A DNA stretch of 64,000 nucleotides from Gemmobacter lanyuensis (lineage in GTDB: Bacteria > Pseudomonadota > Alphaproteobacteria > Rhodobacterales > Rhodobacteraceae), in contig NZ_BMYQ01000006.1 of assembly GCF_014652355.1 (NCBI RefSeq), positions 153,471-217,470 of the forward strand, read 5' to 3'. The translations under genes and the position numbers were made by a program. Shown here one piece after another: positions 1 through 8,308 of this stretch; within the stretch, counting starts at the first letter, position 1; every line of letters starts with the position of its first letter. The notes under the pieces were generated by a model. That model was not told where the DNA came from. It saw nothing but the letters and a program-made list of their open reading frames with translations, and did not search any database.

Positions 1-253
1 GCGCCGACAGCCCGTGGCAGTCATGCGTCGTCAGCGTGACATCGACCACGTTGTAGACATTGCGCCATTCCGGGTGGTGGTTCAATTTCTCCGCCATCAG
101 TGCGGCGCGGGACATGAAGGCCCAAGCCTCAGAAAAGCTTCGAAATTTCCAGATCTTTCGCAGGGCATCGCGCCCCTCTTCACCGCGCCAGCCGGTGTCG
201 CCAAGGGCGGGCAGAGCGGATTGGCGTTCGTCGTCGGTCAAAAGCGGGGTCAT
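1..253 (-). CDS. 4a-hydroxytetrahydrobiopterin dehydratase (pterin-4a-carbinolamine dehydratase), 3' end outside window
   Basis: Read on the minus strand from ATG at 253 and still open at the left edge, giving the first 84 residues of a family that is usually about 95-110 aa. The signature KLNHHPEW lies at residues 56-63 and TTHDCHGLS at about 75-83. The paired histidines 59-60 and His77 match the active-site histidines of pterin-4a-carbinolamine dehydratases, which dehydrate the 4a-carbinolamine formed by aromatic amino acid hydroxylases. The start overlaps the stop of the upstream GST gene as ATGA, so the two are probably translationally coupled. No aromatic amino acid hydroxylase is in view. 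In bacteria without one, members of this family may have another role, so the physiological substrate is uncertain. Confidence 0.85.
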   Translation of the reverse strand, partial: MTPLLTDDERQSALPALGDTGWRGEEGRDALRKIWKFRSFSEAWAFMSRAALMAEKLNHHPEWRNVYNVVDVTLTTHDCHGLSA

Positions 254-858
254 GGTTTCACCAGTGCATCATCAGCCGCACGGGCGCGCAGCGCGGCAGG
301 GCGGTTTTCGATCCGCGCCCAGTATTCGGTCAACGCGGGGTCAGGCGGCAGGGTTCCAAAGCGCAGGCCCCAGCCGATTTGCGACCCCAGATAGACATCC
401 ACGGCGCTGAACGCGTCGCCCGCGAAATAAGGTGCCTCGGCCAGACGATGCACCAAGGTCGCCACCACCTGATCCAGACTACCGTAGCCCACCATGCCCT
501 TGCGTTCGGGCGGCACAGTGACGCCGAGGCTCTGGTTCACCACCGCCTGTTCCAGCGGCCCGGCGCCAAAGAACATCCAGCGGTAAAAGGCCGCGCGATC
601 GGCGGGCATCAGCCCGGCCTCGGGCAGGGCATCGGCCAGATAGGTGCAGATCGCGGCACATTCCGTCACCACATGGTCGCCATGGCGCAGGGTGGGCACC
701 TTGCCCATCGGGTTCAGCGCCAGATAGTCGGGCGCCTTCATCGTGGTGCCATAGTCCAGCACCACCGTGTCGTAGGGCTTGCCGGTTTCCTCCAGCATCC
801 AGCGCGCGATCCGTCCGCGCGACATGGGGTGGGTATAAAGTGTCAAAGCAGCGGTCAT
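250..858 (-). CDS. Glutathione S-transferase family protein
   Basis: The 202-aa product has the two-domain GST layout. A thioredoxin-fold half (about residues 4-78) contains NPMGKVPTL at 49-57, with the expected cis-Pro at 55, and TECAAI at 66-70, where the acidic residue normally contacts the glutathione gamma-glutamyl group. A helical half follows. Ser13 in HPMSRGR sits where GSTs carry their catalytic Ser/Tyr/Cys. The start at 858 is preceded by GGAGG. It ends in an ATGA overlap with the pterin dehydratase gene. Such cytosolic bacterial GSTs detoxify electrophiles or act in catabolism. The substrate cannot be read from the sequence. Confidence 0.88.
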   Translation of the reverse strand: MTAALTLYTHPMSRGRIARWMLEETGKPYDTVVLDYGTTMKAPDYLALNPMGKVPTLRHGDHVVTECAAICTYLADALPEAGLMPADRAAFYRWMFFGAGPLEQAVVNQSLGVTVPPERKGMVGYGSLDQVVATLVHRLAEAPYFAGDAFSAVDVYLGSQIGWGLRFGTLPPDPALTEYWARIENRPAALRARAADDALVKP

Positions 859-903
859 GCGGCACCTCCGTTGTGGCTATGCTGCCACGCGGCGGGGGAT
901 TTG

Positions 904-2091
904 TCAGTCCTGTTCCGGCCCGGTCTGCAGCGGCCCGCGCCGGAAGGGGCCATAGGCGGTCAGCACCTCGATATCCGCCTCGACCGCGGCGCGTTCCCGA
1001 TCCAGGTAATCCGCCACGGCCCGGGCAAAGCCCGGATCGGCGATCCAGTGCAGGGAATGGGTTTCCACCGGCAGATAGCCACGAGCAAGCTTGTGTTCCC
1101 CCTGCGCCCCGGCCTCGACCCGTGACAGCCCATGGGCGATGGCCCAATCAATGGCGCGGTGATAGCACAGTTCGAAATGCAGGCAGGGATAATCGGCCAC
1201 GCAGCCCCAGTAACGCCCGTAAAGGCAATCGCGCCCGATGAAGTTCAGCGCCCCGGCCACGGGCCGCGCCCCGTCAAAGGCCATGACCAGCAGAACGTCA
1301 TTACGCATCTTGTCTTGCAGGAGGTCAAAGAAGGCGCGGGTCAGATAGGGGCGCCCCCATTTGCGGCTGCCGGTATCCTGATAGAAGGCCCAGAAGGCCT
1401 GCCAATGCGCGGGGGTCAGACTGTCTCCGGTGAGAAATTCGATCCGCAACCCATGGCCGTTGGCGGTGGCGCGTTCCTTCCGCAAGGCCTTGCGCTTGCG
1501 CGAGGCGAGCGTGTCCAGAAAGGCGTCGTAATCCGCGAAACCCTGGTTCTGCCAGTGAAACTGCTGACTGCGCCGGGGCATCAGATCCAGCGCCCCGGCG
1601 GCCGCGGCCTCATCTTCGCTGCAAAAGGTGATGTGAAGCGAAGAAAGCTTGTTCTGTCGCGCGATATCGGTGGCGGTCTGGATCAGCGCGGCGCGGCCCG
1701 TGTCCTCGATGCCCGGCAGGGTCAGCAGGCGGCGGCCGGTGACGGGTGTGAAGGGCACCGCGATCTGCAGCTTGGGGTAATAGCGTCCGCCCGCGCGCGT
1801 ATAGGCCTCGGCCCAGCCGTGATCAAAGATATATTCCCCCTGGCTGTGGGTCTTGAGGTAAAGTGGCGCCGCCGCGACCAACTGGTCGCCCCGGTGGATC
1901 AGTAGGGGGTGCGGCTCCCACCCGGTGCCGGGCCCGACCGAGCCTGACTGCTCCAGCGCCAGCAGGAAGCGGTGGGTGGTGAAGGGGTCAAGGGGGCGGC
2001 CGGTCGCGGCCTCGGGGCAGGCCAGCGCATCCCAGTCGGCGGGGGGGATGGCGGCAATTCCATCGGCAAGCGTGGCGGTCAGTTCGGTCAT
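904..2091 (-). CDS. FemAB-like / GNAT-superfamily protein (COG3146, PF04339 type)
   Basis: A 395-aa protein with the features of the COG3146 'predicted N-acyltransferase' family: a conserved central block containing KLQIAVPFTPVTG and a C-terminal block with GRYWGCVADYPCLHFELC and EAGAQGEHKLARGY. These proteins have a duplicated acetyltransferase-like fold distantly related to the FemABX aminoacyl transferases, but no confirmed substrate. No signal peptide or membrane segment is visible, so it should be cytoplasmic. Length is normal for the family. GAGG precedes the start at 2091. It lies 45 bp upstream of the GST gene and 85 bp downstream of the GDPD gene, so one transcript from ridA onward is possible. 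Confidence 0.82.
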   Translation of the reverse strand: MTELTATLADGIAAIPPADWDALACPEAATGRPLDPFTTHRFLLALEQSGSVGPGTGWEPHPLLIHRGDQLVAAAPLYLKTHSQGEYIFDHGWAEAYTRAGGRYYPKLQIAVPFTPVTGRRLLTLPGIEDTGRAALIQTATDIARQNKLSSLHITFCSEDEAAAAGALDLMPRRSQQFHWQNQGFADYDAFLDTLASRKRKALRKERATANGHGLRIEFLTGDSLTPAHWQAFWAFYQDTGSRKWGRPYLTRAFFDLLQDKMRNDVLLVMAFDGARPVAGALNFIGRDCLYGRYWGCVADYPCLHFELCYHRAIDWAIAHGLSRVEAGAQGEHKLARGYLPVETHSLHWIADPGFARAVADYLDRERAAVEADIEVLTAYGPFRRGPLQTGPEQD

Positions 2092-2176
2092 CCCGGCCTC
2101 GGTCTTCCAGCGTCTTCGGACAGCCAGAACATGTCTTGCGCCCAGCCAAGGTCAATGGCCGGGGCGCAGTCCGCCG

Positions 2177-2941
2177 TCACTTCGCTGCGGCGTAGTCTTC
2201 AAAGGTGATGTTCTGGGCGATCTGGCGGGCCTTGGCCTCGGCCTCGGGCGAGGTGATCGTCCAGCAGAGGATCGCCGCCCCCGCAGCCTTCAGCGCGGCC
2301 ACCCGGTCGCGCGTCAGATCGGCGGCTTCGTGGCTGATGAAGCTGGCCCCGACACGGTCATAATCGGGGATCTCGCGCAGCCTGTCACATAGCGCGGGGG
2401 GCAGGGGCGCGTAGCCTTCGTAATCATAGGCGCCGGTGGTGATGCCGCGCGGCAGATCGGGGCAAAGCCGGGCCATTTCAGCCACGCTGTCGGGGTTGAA
2501 GGACATTACCGCCACCGCCCCGTCATAACCCGCCAGCACCCGTGCCGTCGCCTCTTCCAGCGGGCCGATGCGGCCGCCGGGGGTGAGGGTCTGGTCCTTC
2601 AGCTCGATCAGCAGCGGCACCTTGCCGCCAACCATCGCCAGCACCTCGGCCAGGGTCGGGATGCCGTCCTCGGCATCGGTCAGGCGGATCTGCGACAGGG
2701 CGGCGGCACTGCGGTCGCGCAGCCAGCCGGTTTCGGCGGTCAGTCGATCCAGCCGTTCGTCGTGAAACACCATGGGCACGCCATCGGCCGACAATTGCAG
2801 GTCGATCTCGATGGCATAGCCCGCCGCCACGGCCGCACGCACGGCGGCCGGGCTGTTTTCGGGCCTGCCCGCCGCCCGGTCGTGCAGGGCGCGATGGGCG
2901 ATCGGCAGCGACAGAAGGGCGGGGGGCAGGGGCGCGCGCAT
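2177..2941 (-). CDS. ugpQ: Glycerophosphodiester phosphodiesterase
   Basis: The 254-aa product carries the GDPD signature: His16-Arg17 (IAHR), Glu45-x-Asp47 (IEIDLQL), then DGVPMVFHDERLDRLT with His60-Asp61. These residues form the metal site and general acid/base of GDPD-family enzymes, which hydrolyse glycerophosphodiesters to glycerol-3-phosphate and an alcohol. No signal peptide is visible, so it is of the cytosolic UgpQ type. Its ATG shares one base with the stop of the upstream RidA gene (TGATG), which suggests coupling. No ugp transporter is nearby, so the symbol rests on sequence family only. Confidence 0.88.
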   Translation of the reverse strand: MRAPLPPALLSLPIAHRALHDRAAGRPENSPAAVRAAVAAGYAIEIDLQLSADGVPMVFHDERLDRLTAETGWLRDRSAAALSQIRLTDAEDGIPTLAEVLAMVGGKVPLLIELKDQTLTPGGRIGPLEEATARVLAGYDGAVAVMSFNPDSVAEMARLCPDLPRGITTGAYDYEGYAPLPPALCDRLREIPDYDRVGASFISHEAADLTRDRVAALKAAGAAILCWTITSPEAEAKARQIAQNITFEDYAAAK

Positions 2942-3399
2942 CAGGCCAGCTCGAAGATGGCTTCGATTTCAACCGCGACGCCGAAGGGCAGCGAGGCCGC
3001 CGAAACCGCCGAACGCGCATGACGCCCGGCATCGCCAAGCGCTGCCACCATGAAGTCCGAGGCGCCGTTGATCACCTTGGGCTGATCCACGAAATCGGCA
3101 GTGGAGTTCACAAAGCCCACCAGCTTGACCACGCGCTTCAGGCGCGACAGATCGCCGTCGCAGGCCTTTTTCAGCTGTGCCAGCAGCGAGATGGCGCAGC
3201 GTTTCGCCGCCTCGGCGCCCTCTTCGACCGAGAGGTCGGCGCCCAGCTTGCCCTTGATCAGGCCAGCCTCGTTCTGGCTGATCTGACCCGAGACATGGAC
3301 CAGATTGCCGGCCACCACATAGGGCACGTAATTCGCCGCTGGGGCGGGGGCGTCCGGCAGGGTGACGCCAAGTTCTGCAAGACGGGCTTCGATCGACAT
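2941..3399 (-). CDS. RidA family protein (reactive intermediate/imine deaminase)
   Basis: The 152-aa protein is a YjgF/YER057c/UK114 member of the longer 150-aa subtype. Motifs include VAGNLVHVSGQI near residues 29-40 and HARSAVSAASLPFGVAVEIE near 127-145. Arg129 aligns with the RidA arginine that binds the carboxylate of 2-aminoacrylate-type imines, so imine deaminase activity is possible. Subfamilies of this length often have unknown substrates. A strong AGGAGG lies upstream of the start at 3399. It heads the minus-strand run RidA-GDPD-FemAB-like-GST-pterin dehydratase. Confidence 0.9.
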   Translation of the reverse strand: MSIEARLAELGVTLPDAPAPAANYVPYVVAGNLVHVSGQISQNEAGLIKGKLGADLSVEEGAEAAKRCAISLLAQLKKACDGDLSRLKRVVKLVGFVNSTADFVDQPKVINGASDFMVAALGDAGRHARSAVSAASLPFGVAVEIEAIFELA

Positions 3400-3445
3400 G
3401 GGGGCCTCCTGAGATTGTCGGGGCGGAGGCTAGCGGCAAGCCGAA

Positions 3446-3464
3446 GGGGCGGCAAGACCGCCCC
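3446..3464 (-). terminator. Possible terminator hairpin after the HlyD gene
   Basis: On the minus strand GGGGCGG and CCGCCCC form a 7-bp GC stem with a 5-base loop, 24 bases past the HlyD stop at 3488. The stem is followed by only a short TTC, so any termination would be weak. It separates the secretion genes from the RidA run. Confidence 0.4.
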
Positions 3465-3487
3465 CGACCCAGTTTGCACCGCGAACG

Positions 3488-4915
3488 TCAGCTTTCGCGG
3501 AACGCCTTCGAGAAGTAATCCGCGAAGGGCTTGAGCAGATATTGCAGCGGCGATCGGTCGCCGGTCTTGATGAAGGCCTCGACCGGCATGCCCGGCAGCA
3601 GCGTCAGCCCGGTCAGCTTGTCCATCTCGCCGGGTTCGGGGATGATTTCGACCCGGTAATAGGACATCTGGCTACGCTGATCGACCAGCGCATCGGCCGA
3701 AACGACCGCCACGCGCCCCAGCAGTTCCGAGGTGGTGCGCGATGAAAAGGCCGCGAAATGCAGCTTGGCCTCTTGCCCGGCAAAGACCTCGTCGATGTGC
3801 AGCGGGTCGACTCGCGCGGCAATCACCAGCGGCCGGTCCTGCGGTACCAGATACATCAGCTGATCGGCCGGTCGCACCACCGACCGGGGCGTCGTGACCT
3901 GCAGGGCCAGAACGATGCCCGCCACCGGCGCGCGGATTTCCAGCCGGGCGATCTTTTCCTGCAACGCGCGGCGGCGTTCGGCCAGTTCAAGCTCTTGGCT
4001 GCCGATGTCGCGCAGCTGGGTATTTGCCTCTTCCCGGCGCGAGGCGCCAAGGCGCAGCACCTCAAGGTCGGTTTCGGCCCGGTTTTCTTGCGCTTCTGCC
4101 TTTGACGCGTCGATTTCACCCACCTGGCCCAGCAGGCGCGCGGCTTCGCGTTGCAGCGCCAGCACACGCGACGCCTGCGCCAGCCCCTTGTCCAGCAGCG
4201 CCTGCTGGTCGGCCAGTTCCTTGTTGATCAGATCCAGCTGTTCGCTCAGCGAATCGCGCTGTGCATCCAGCCCGGTGATGCGGCTGCCGATCTGGGCCCG
4301 ACGTTCGGCCAGCTGGGCGGTCTGACGCGACAGGGTTTCCAGCCGCGCGTTGAACAGATGCACCTGGCCCTGCACCAGCTCTGCCACCTCGGGGCGGGCT
4401 TTGGTGGCCGCAATCAGATCGGCCGGGAAGGTGACCTCGGTCTTGTCGTCCCGCTCGGCGCTGAGTCGCGCGCGGCGGGCGCGGATCTCGAACAGCTGCC
4501 CTTCGACGATGGCCAGTTCCGATAACAGCGTCGATCCGTCCAGCTTGATCAGAAGATCCCCCGCCTTGACGGTATCCCCCTCTTGCACGGCGATGGTTTC
4601 GACCACGCCGCCATCAGGGTGTTGCACGACCTGGCGCTGGCTTTCGACCTCGATCTGGCCCGAGGCGACTACCGCGCCTGCGATGTTGGTCGCCACACTC
4701 CAGAGGCCGAAGCCACCAAACAGGATGCCCAGCGTGACAAAGCCGAGGGTCACGTGCCGGCGGGCCGACCAGCTGGGTGTGCCGGACGCAGCCATCGGAA
4801 GGGGAAGTGCCGGGGCGGAAGGCTTTGGCGCTGCCGGGGCGGGGGGAAGCGGGGCAGCCTGCGCCACCGGCGCTGTGGTGCTGCTTTCGGTCTTGGGGGG
4901 AAGTTCGGTCATCAT
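3488..4915 (-). CDS. Type I secretion periplasmic adaptor, HlyD/PrtE family
   Basis: The 475-aa product has a Pro/Ala-rich cytoplasmic N-terminus (about residues 1-48), one membrane segment (about 55-80), a biotinyl-lipoyl-like half at HPDGGVVETIAVQEGDTVKAG, a long coiled coil (about 145-320), the second half-motif at EIRAPVAGIVLALQV, and a C-terminal beta-barrel region with the HlyD signature ending in LLPGMPVEAFIKTGDRSPLQ. Such adaptors bridge an inner-membrane ABC exporter to a TolC-type channel. The gene lies 51 bp downstream of the ABC exporter gene on the same strand, the usual PrtD-PrtE order. Start may be 4915 or 4912 (MMTEL). Confidence 0.93.
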   Translation of the reverse strand: MMTELPPKTESSTTAPVAQAAPLPPAPAAPKPSAPALPLPMAASGTPSWSARRHVTLGFVTLGILFGGFGLWSVATNIAGAVVASGQIEVESQRQVVQHPDGGVVETIAVQEGDTVKAGDLLIKLDGSTLLSELAIVEGQLFEIRARRARLSAERDDKTEVTFPADLIAATKARPEVAELVQGQVHLFNARLETLSRQTAQLAERRAQIGSRITGLDAQRDSLSEQLDLINKELADQQALLDKGLAQASRVLALQREAARLLGQVGEIDASKAEAQENRAETDLEVLRLGASRREEANTQLRDIGSQELELAERRRALQEKIARLEIRAPVAGIVLALQVTTPRSVVRPADQLMYLVPQDRPLVIAARVDPLHIDEVFAGQEAKLHFAAFSSRTTSELLGRVAVVSADALVDQRSQMSYYRVEIIPEPGEMDKLTGLTLLPGMPVEAFIKTGDRSPLQYLLKPFADYFSKAFRES

Positions 4916-4966
4916 GGGCTCCGGTGGCGGAAGGGGAGGGTCAGGCTCTGCAGGCGTTGCCGCCTG

Positions 4967-6715
4967 TCAGGTCACGCCCCCGGGGCCGGCACTCTTGACG
5001 ATTTCGGTATGGTTCTTGACCATGTCACGCAGGACCTGATCGCGCGGCCCGAAGGCCCGGCGGGTGCCGTCTTCCATCACCATCAGCAGGTCGCATTCCT
5101 GGATCGCCGCGGGGCGGTGGGCCATGATCAGAATGGCGCAGCCTGCTGCCTTCATCGCGCGGATCGCGTCATTCAGGGCAAGCGAGCCTTCATTGTCGAG
5201 GTTCGAGTTCGGTTCATCCAGCACCATGATGACCGGGTCGCCATACATGGCGCGGGCCAGCCCGATGCGCTGGATCTGTCCGCCCGACAGCCGCCCGCCC
5301 AGGGCGGAAACGCGGGTGTCATAGCCTTCGGGCAGGCGGACGATCATGTCGTGGGCGGCGGCGCGCTTGGCGGCCTCGACCACTTTCAGCCCGTCGGGGC
5401 TGCCCTGCAGGCGGGCGATGTTTTCAGCGATGGTGCCTTCGAACAACGTGACGCGCTGGGGCAGGTAGCCCACATAGCTGCCCAAGACATCGGGGTCATA
5501 TTGGTCAAGTGCCGCCCCGTCGAGCCGCACCTTTCCCCCGGCCGGGCGCCAGCCGCCGATCAGGGCGCGCGCCAGCGTCGATTTGCCCGATCCCGAAGGC
5601 CCGATCACGCCAAGCGCCTGCCCCGGTTCCAGCCTGAAGCTGATCATCCGCAGCGTGGCATAGCTTTCGCCCGGCGGCACGACGGTCAGGTTCTGCACAT
5701 CCAGCACGGCGCGCGGGCGCGGCAGCTGGGTGCGCGGCGGTTCGACCGGCACGCGGGTGAACAGCTCGGCCAGCCGGGTCCAGCCTTCTTGCGCGCGCTG
5801 CACCAGCGCCCATTGACCCACCGCCATTTCGATGGGTTGCAGCGCCCGGCCCATCAGGATCGACCCGGCGATCATCGCCCCCGGCGACAGTTCCTGCCGC
5901 AGCACCAGCCAAGCGGCAAGGCCCAGCATGGCCGATTGCAGGAATTGGCGGAAGGTCTTGGTCAGGGTCGAGAAGCTGCCACCCAGGTCGGCGGCCTCGA
6001 TGCTCGAGGTCAAGGCGACGCTGCGGGCACGTTGCCAGCGATCAAAGCCTGCCTGCTGCATGCCCAGGGCCTGCACCACCTCGGCCTCGGCCTTGAGGTT
6101 GTCGGACATGCGTTCAGCCACGATGGTGGCGTTGTTGGCGCGATTGAGCGGCATCTTGGTCAGGCGCTGGTTCAGCACCGTGACCACGATCAGCACGGCC
6201 CCCCCGGCGATCGACAGCCATCCCATCATCGGGTGGAAAATGAAGATCGCGCCCAGAAACAGCGGCGTCCACGGGATGTCGAACACCGCCAGCAGCACGG
6301 GCGAGGACAGCAGCCGCTGCACCGCTTCCAGATCACGCTGGGCGGCGGTGGCGGCCGGATCCGACGGGGCGACCTGCGCGCGTTTCAGCGCGGCTTCGAA
6401 CACGCGCCGGTCCAGGCGGGCCTGAAAGGCGGCGCCGACCCGCGCCATGACGCGACCGCGGACGTGGTCGAGCACCCCCATTACGAAGAACAGAAAGATG
6501 ACCAGCGCAGACAGCGCAAACAGCGTGGGTTCCGACCGGCTGCCCAGCACGCGGTCATAGACCTGCAGCATGTAAAGCGGCCCGGTCAGCAGCAGCACGT
6601 TCACCACGATGCTGAACAGGAAGACCGCTAGAAACAGGCCATTCGATTCGCGTCGTGCGGCTCGAAGCTCTGCCAGACCCGGTGCAATGTTGAAACCGAT
6701 ATCGTTCCGGCTCAT
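4967..6715 (-). CDS. Type I secretion system permease/ATPase, PrtD family
   Basis: The 582-aa exporter has a transmembrane half (about residues 20-310, beginning GLFLAVFLFSIVVNVLLLTG) and an ATPase half containing Walker [10 protein letters not shown], signature LSGGQIQRIGLARAM and Walker B VIMVLDEPNSNLD. Together these define an ABC exporter for unfolded proteins such as RTX toxins, proteases or S-layer proteins. I chose ATG at 6715 because GGAAGGA sits about 8 bases before it and the family starts here; an in-frame extension to 6904 is unlikely. The HlyD adaptor follows. No RTX-repeat substrate and no TolC homologue is in the window, so the cargo is unknown. Confidence 0.93.
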   Translation of the reverse strand: MSRNDIGFNIAPGLAELRAARRESNGLFLAVFLFSIVVNVLLLTGPLYMLQVYDRVLGSRSEPTLFALSALVIFLFFVMGVLDHVRGRVMARVGAAFQARLDRRVFEAALKRAQVAPSDPAATAAQRDLEAVQRLLSSPVLLAVFDIPWTPLFLGAIFIFHPMMGWLSIAGGAVLIVVTVLNQRLTKMPLNRANNATIVAERMSDNLKAEAEVVQALGMQQAGFDRWQRARSVALTSSIEAADLGGSFSTLTKTFRQFLQSAMLGLAAWLVLRQELSPGAMIAGSILMGRALQPIEMAVGQWALVQRAQEGWTRLAELFTRVPVEPPRTQLPRPRAVLDVQNLTVVPPGESYATLRMISFRLEPGQALGVIGPSGSGKSTLARALIGGWRPAGGKVRLDGAALDQYDPDVLGSYVGYLPQRVTLFEGTIAENIARLQGSPDGLKVVEAAKRAAAHDMIVRLPEGYDTRVSALGGRLSGGQIQRIGLARAMYGDPVIMVLDEPNSNLDNEGSLALNDAIRAMKAAGCAILIMAHRPAAIQECDLLMVMEDGTRRAFGPRDQVLRDMVKNHTEIVKSAGPGGVT

Positions 6716-6888
6716 GTCAGGGCGTTCCTTCCAAACCAAGGCACAACTGCAATTTCCCTCGCTTCTAACGTTTCCGTCGCTGCAATGCCACTCTCGCGAA
6801 TTGTCTTGGCGGAGCGAAAGCCTTATGCCTTGCACTCCGGGCACAGACCCGATGGATACCCCCGCAAAAGACTTAGGGCAGGCTTGGC

Positions 6889-7656
6889 ATGATGCGTCGG
6901 ACATTGATTTCGGAACTTTTGCAGAACCTTGGCAAGCCTGTGGCCGTTGCCATGGTGGCCGCCTCGGGGCTTGCGGCCTGCGGCACGGCGGTGGCGGATC
7001 AGGGAATCAACGATCCCTATGAACAGACCAACCGCGCGATGCATTCGGTGAACGTCGGGCTGGACCGCGCGCTGGTGAAGCCGACCTCCAAGGTCTACGG
7101 CACCATCGTGCCGCAGCCGGTAAAGACCGGGGTGGCCAATTTCGCCTCGAACCTGTCGCTGCCGGGCGATGTGGTGAACAGCGCCCTGCAAGGCAATGGC
7201 GAGGCTTCGGTCCGCAACACCTTCCGCTTCCTGATCAATTCGACGCTGGGGGTGGGCGGCCTGTTCGATCCGGCCAAGGATTTTGGGCTGGCGCAAAAGA
7301 AGACCGACTTCGGCGAGACGCTCTATGTCTGGGGCGTGGGCGAAGGCCCCTATCTGGAATTCCCCGGCCTTGGCCCCTCGACCGTGCGGGATGCCGTCGG
7401 CACCGCGGTCGATTTCGCGGCGAATCCGGTCAGCATCGTGCTGCCCAAACCCGAAAGCTATTACGCCACGGCCTCGAAGGTCGGATCAAAGCTTGGTGAT
7501 CGGGACCGCTATTCCGAAACCATCGACTCTGTCCTATATGACAGCGCGGACAGCTATGCCCAGACGCGCCTGCTCTATCTGCAGAACCGGCGGTTCGAGC
7601 TTGGCCAGCCCGCCTCGTCCGACGGCGATGACTTCATTGATCCCTATCAGGAGTGA
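6889..7656 (+). CDS. mlaA: MlaA (VacJ) family lipoprotein
   Basis: The 255-aa protein has a lipoprotein signal peptide ending in SGLAAC, with Cys31 as the lipidated residue, then the MlaA core beginning NDPYEQTNRAMHSVN and including FLINSTLGVGGLFDPA and FGETLYVWGVGEGPYLEFP. MlaA is the outer-membrane component that pulls mislocalised phospholipids from the outer leaflet and passes them to periplasmic MlaC. The mlaC gene follows after 7 bases. MlaFEDB ATPase/permease genes are not here, which is common when the system is split. Start ATG at 6889 or 6892 (MMRR). It diverges from the type I secretion pair across about 170 bp. Confidence 0.93.
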   Translation: MMRRTLISELLQNLGKPVAVAMVAASGLAACGTAVADQGINDPYEQTNRAMHSVNVGLDRALVKPTSKVYGTIVPQPVKTGVANFASNLSLPGDVVNSALQGNGEASVRNTFRFLINSTLGVGGLFDPAKDFGLAQKKTDFGETLYVWGVGEGPYLEFPGLGPSTVRDAVGTAVDFAANPVSIVLPKPESYYATASKVGSKLGDRDRYSETIDSVLYDSADSYAQTRLLYLQNRRFELGQPASSDGDDFIDPYQE

Positions 7657-7663
7657 TGGTTCC

Positions 7664-8263
7664 ATGATCCAGATCACCCGCCGCGCCTTTGGCGCGACCC
7701 TTGCCGCCGGCGCTGCGGTTGCCGTTCTGCCCCGCCCGGCACAGGCGCTCGATCTGGCTTCGGCCAAGGCGCTGATCGACCGTGCCATCGCCGAGGTGAA
7801 CACCGTCATCAACTCGGGCAAGGCCGAGCAGGCGATGTACAAGGACTTCGAGGCGATCTTCGCCAAATATGCCGATGTGAACGCCATCGCGCGTTCGGCG
7901 CTTGGGCCCGCGTCGCGGTCGGCTTCGGCCGCCGAGATGAAGGCCTTCACCCGCGCCTATCAGGGCTATATCGGCCGCAAATACGGCCGCCGCTTCCGCG
8001 AATTCATCGGCGGGCGGATCGAGGTTGTCGATGCCAAGCCGCTGAAAAGCTATTTCGAGGTGATTTCGGTCGCGCATCTGCAGGGCGAGGCGCCCTTTGA
8101 CCTGCGCTGGCATGTGTCGAACAAGTCCGGCAAGGATCTGTTCTTCAACATCATCATCGAAGGCGTGAACATGCTGGCCTCTGAACGCGAAGAGGTTGGG
8201 GCCATGCTCAAGCAGAACAAGGGTGACATCAATGCCCTGATCGCGGCGCTGAACGCCGCTTGA
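7664..8263 (+). CDS. mlaC: MlaC family phospholipid-binding periplasmic protein (Tat signal)
   Basis: A 199-aa product starting at ATG 7664 behind AGGAG. The N-terminus TRRAFGATLAAGAAVAVLP followed by RPAQA is a twin-arginine-type signal peptide with a likely cleavage site after AQA (about residue 29). The mature part matches the MlaC fold (PF05494): FARYADVNAIARSALG-like helix, YIGRKYGRRFREF, and a C-terminal strand ending NIIIEGVNMLASEREE. MlaC shuttles phospholipid between MlaA and the inner-membrane Mla complex. A Tat rather than Sec signal is slightly unusual but common for this family in alphaproteobacteria. The longer frame to 7283 overlaps mlaA and is not used. Confidence 0.9.
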   Translation: MIQITRRAFGATLAAGAAVAVLPRPAQALDLASAKALIDRAIAEVNTVINSGKAEQAMYKDFEAIFAKYADVNAIARSALGPASRSASAAEMKAFTRAYQGYIGRKYGRRFREFIGGRIEVVDAKPLKSYFEVISVAHLQGEAPFDLRWHVSNKSGKDLFFNIIIEGVNMLASEREEVGAMLKQNKGDINALIAALNAA

Positions 8264-8268
8264 TCCCG

Positions 8269-8308
8269 GACAGGAAAAGGGCGGCCCGCGGGCCGCCCTT
8301 TTCCTGTC
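8269..8308. terminator. Perfect 40-nt palindrome, bidirectional terminator
   Basis: The 40 bases are exactly self-complementary: GACAGGAAAAGGGCGGCCCG and its complement meet without a spacer. A GC core is flanked by four A on one side and four T on the other, so the structure resembles an intrinsic terminator in both directions. It lies between mlaC (stop 8263) and the convergent dipeptidase gene, whose stop codon (8307-8309) overlaps its last two bases. Confidence 0.85.

Noticed and set aside
4583..6631. 682-aa + strand open frame opposite the type I secretion ATPase
   Set aside because: It is antisense to a gene with full ABC motifs. Its own translation is His/Gln/Arg-rich, typical of shadows in GC-rich DNA.
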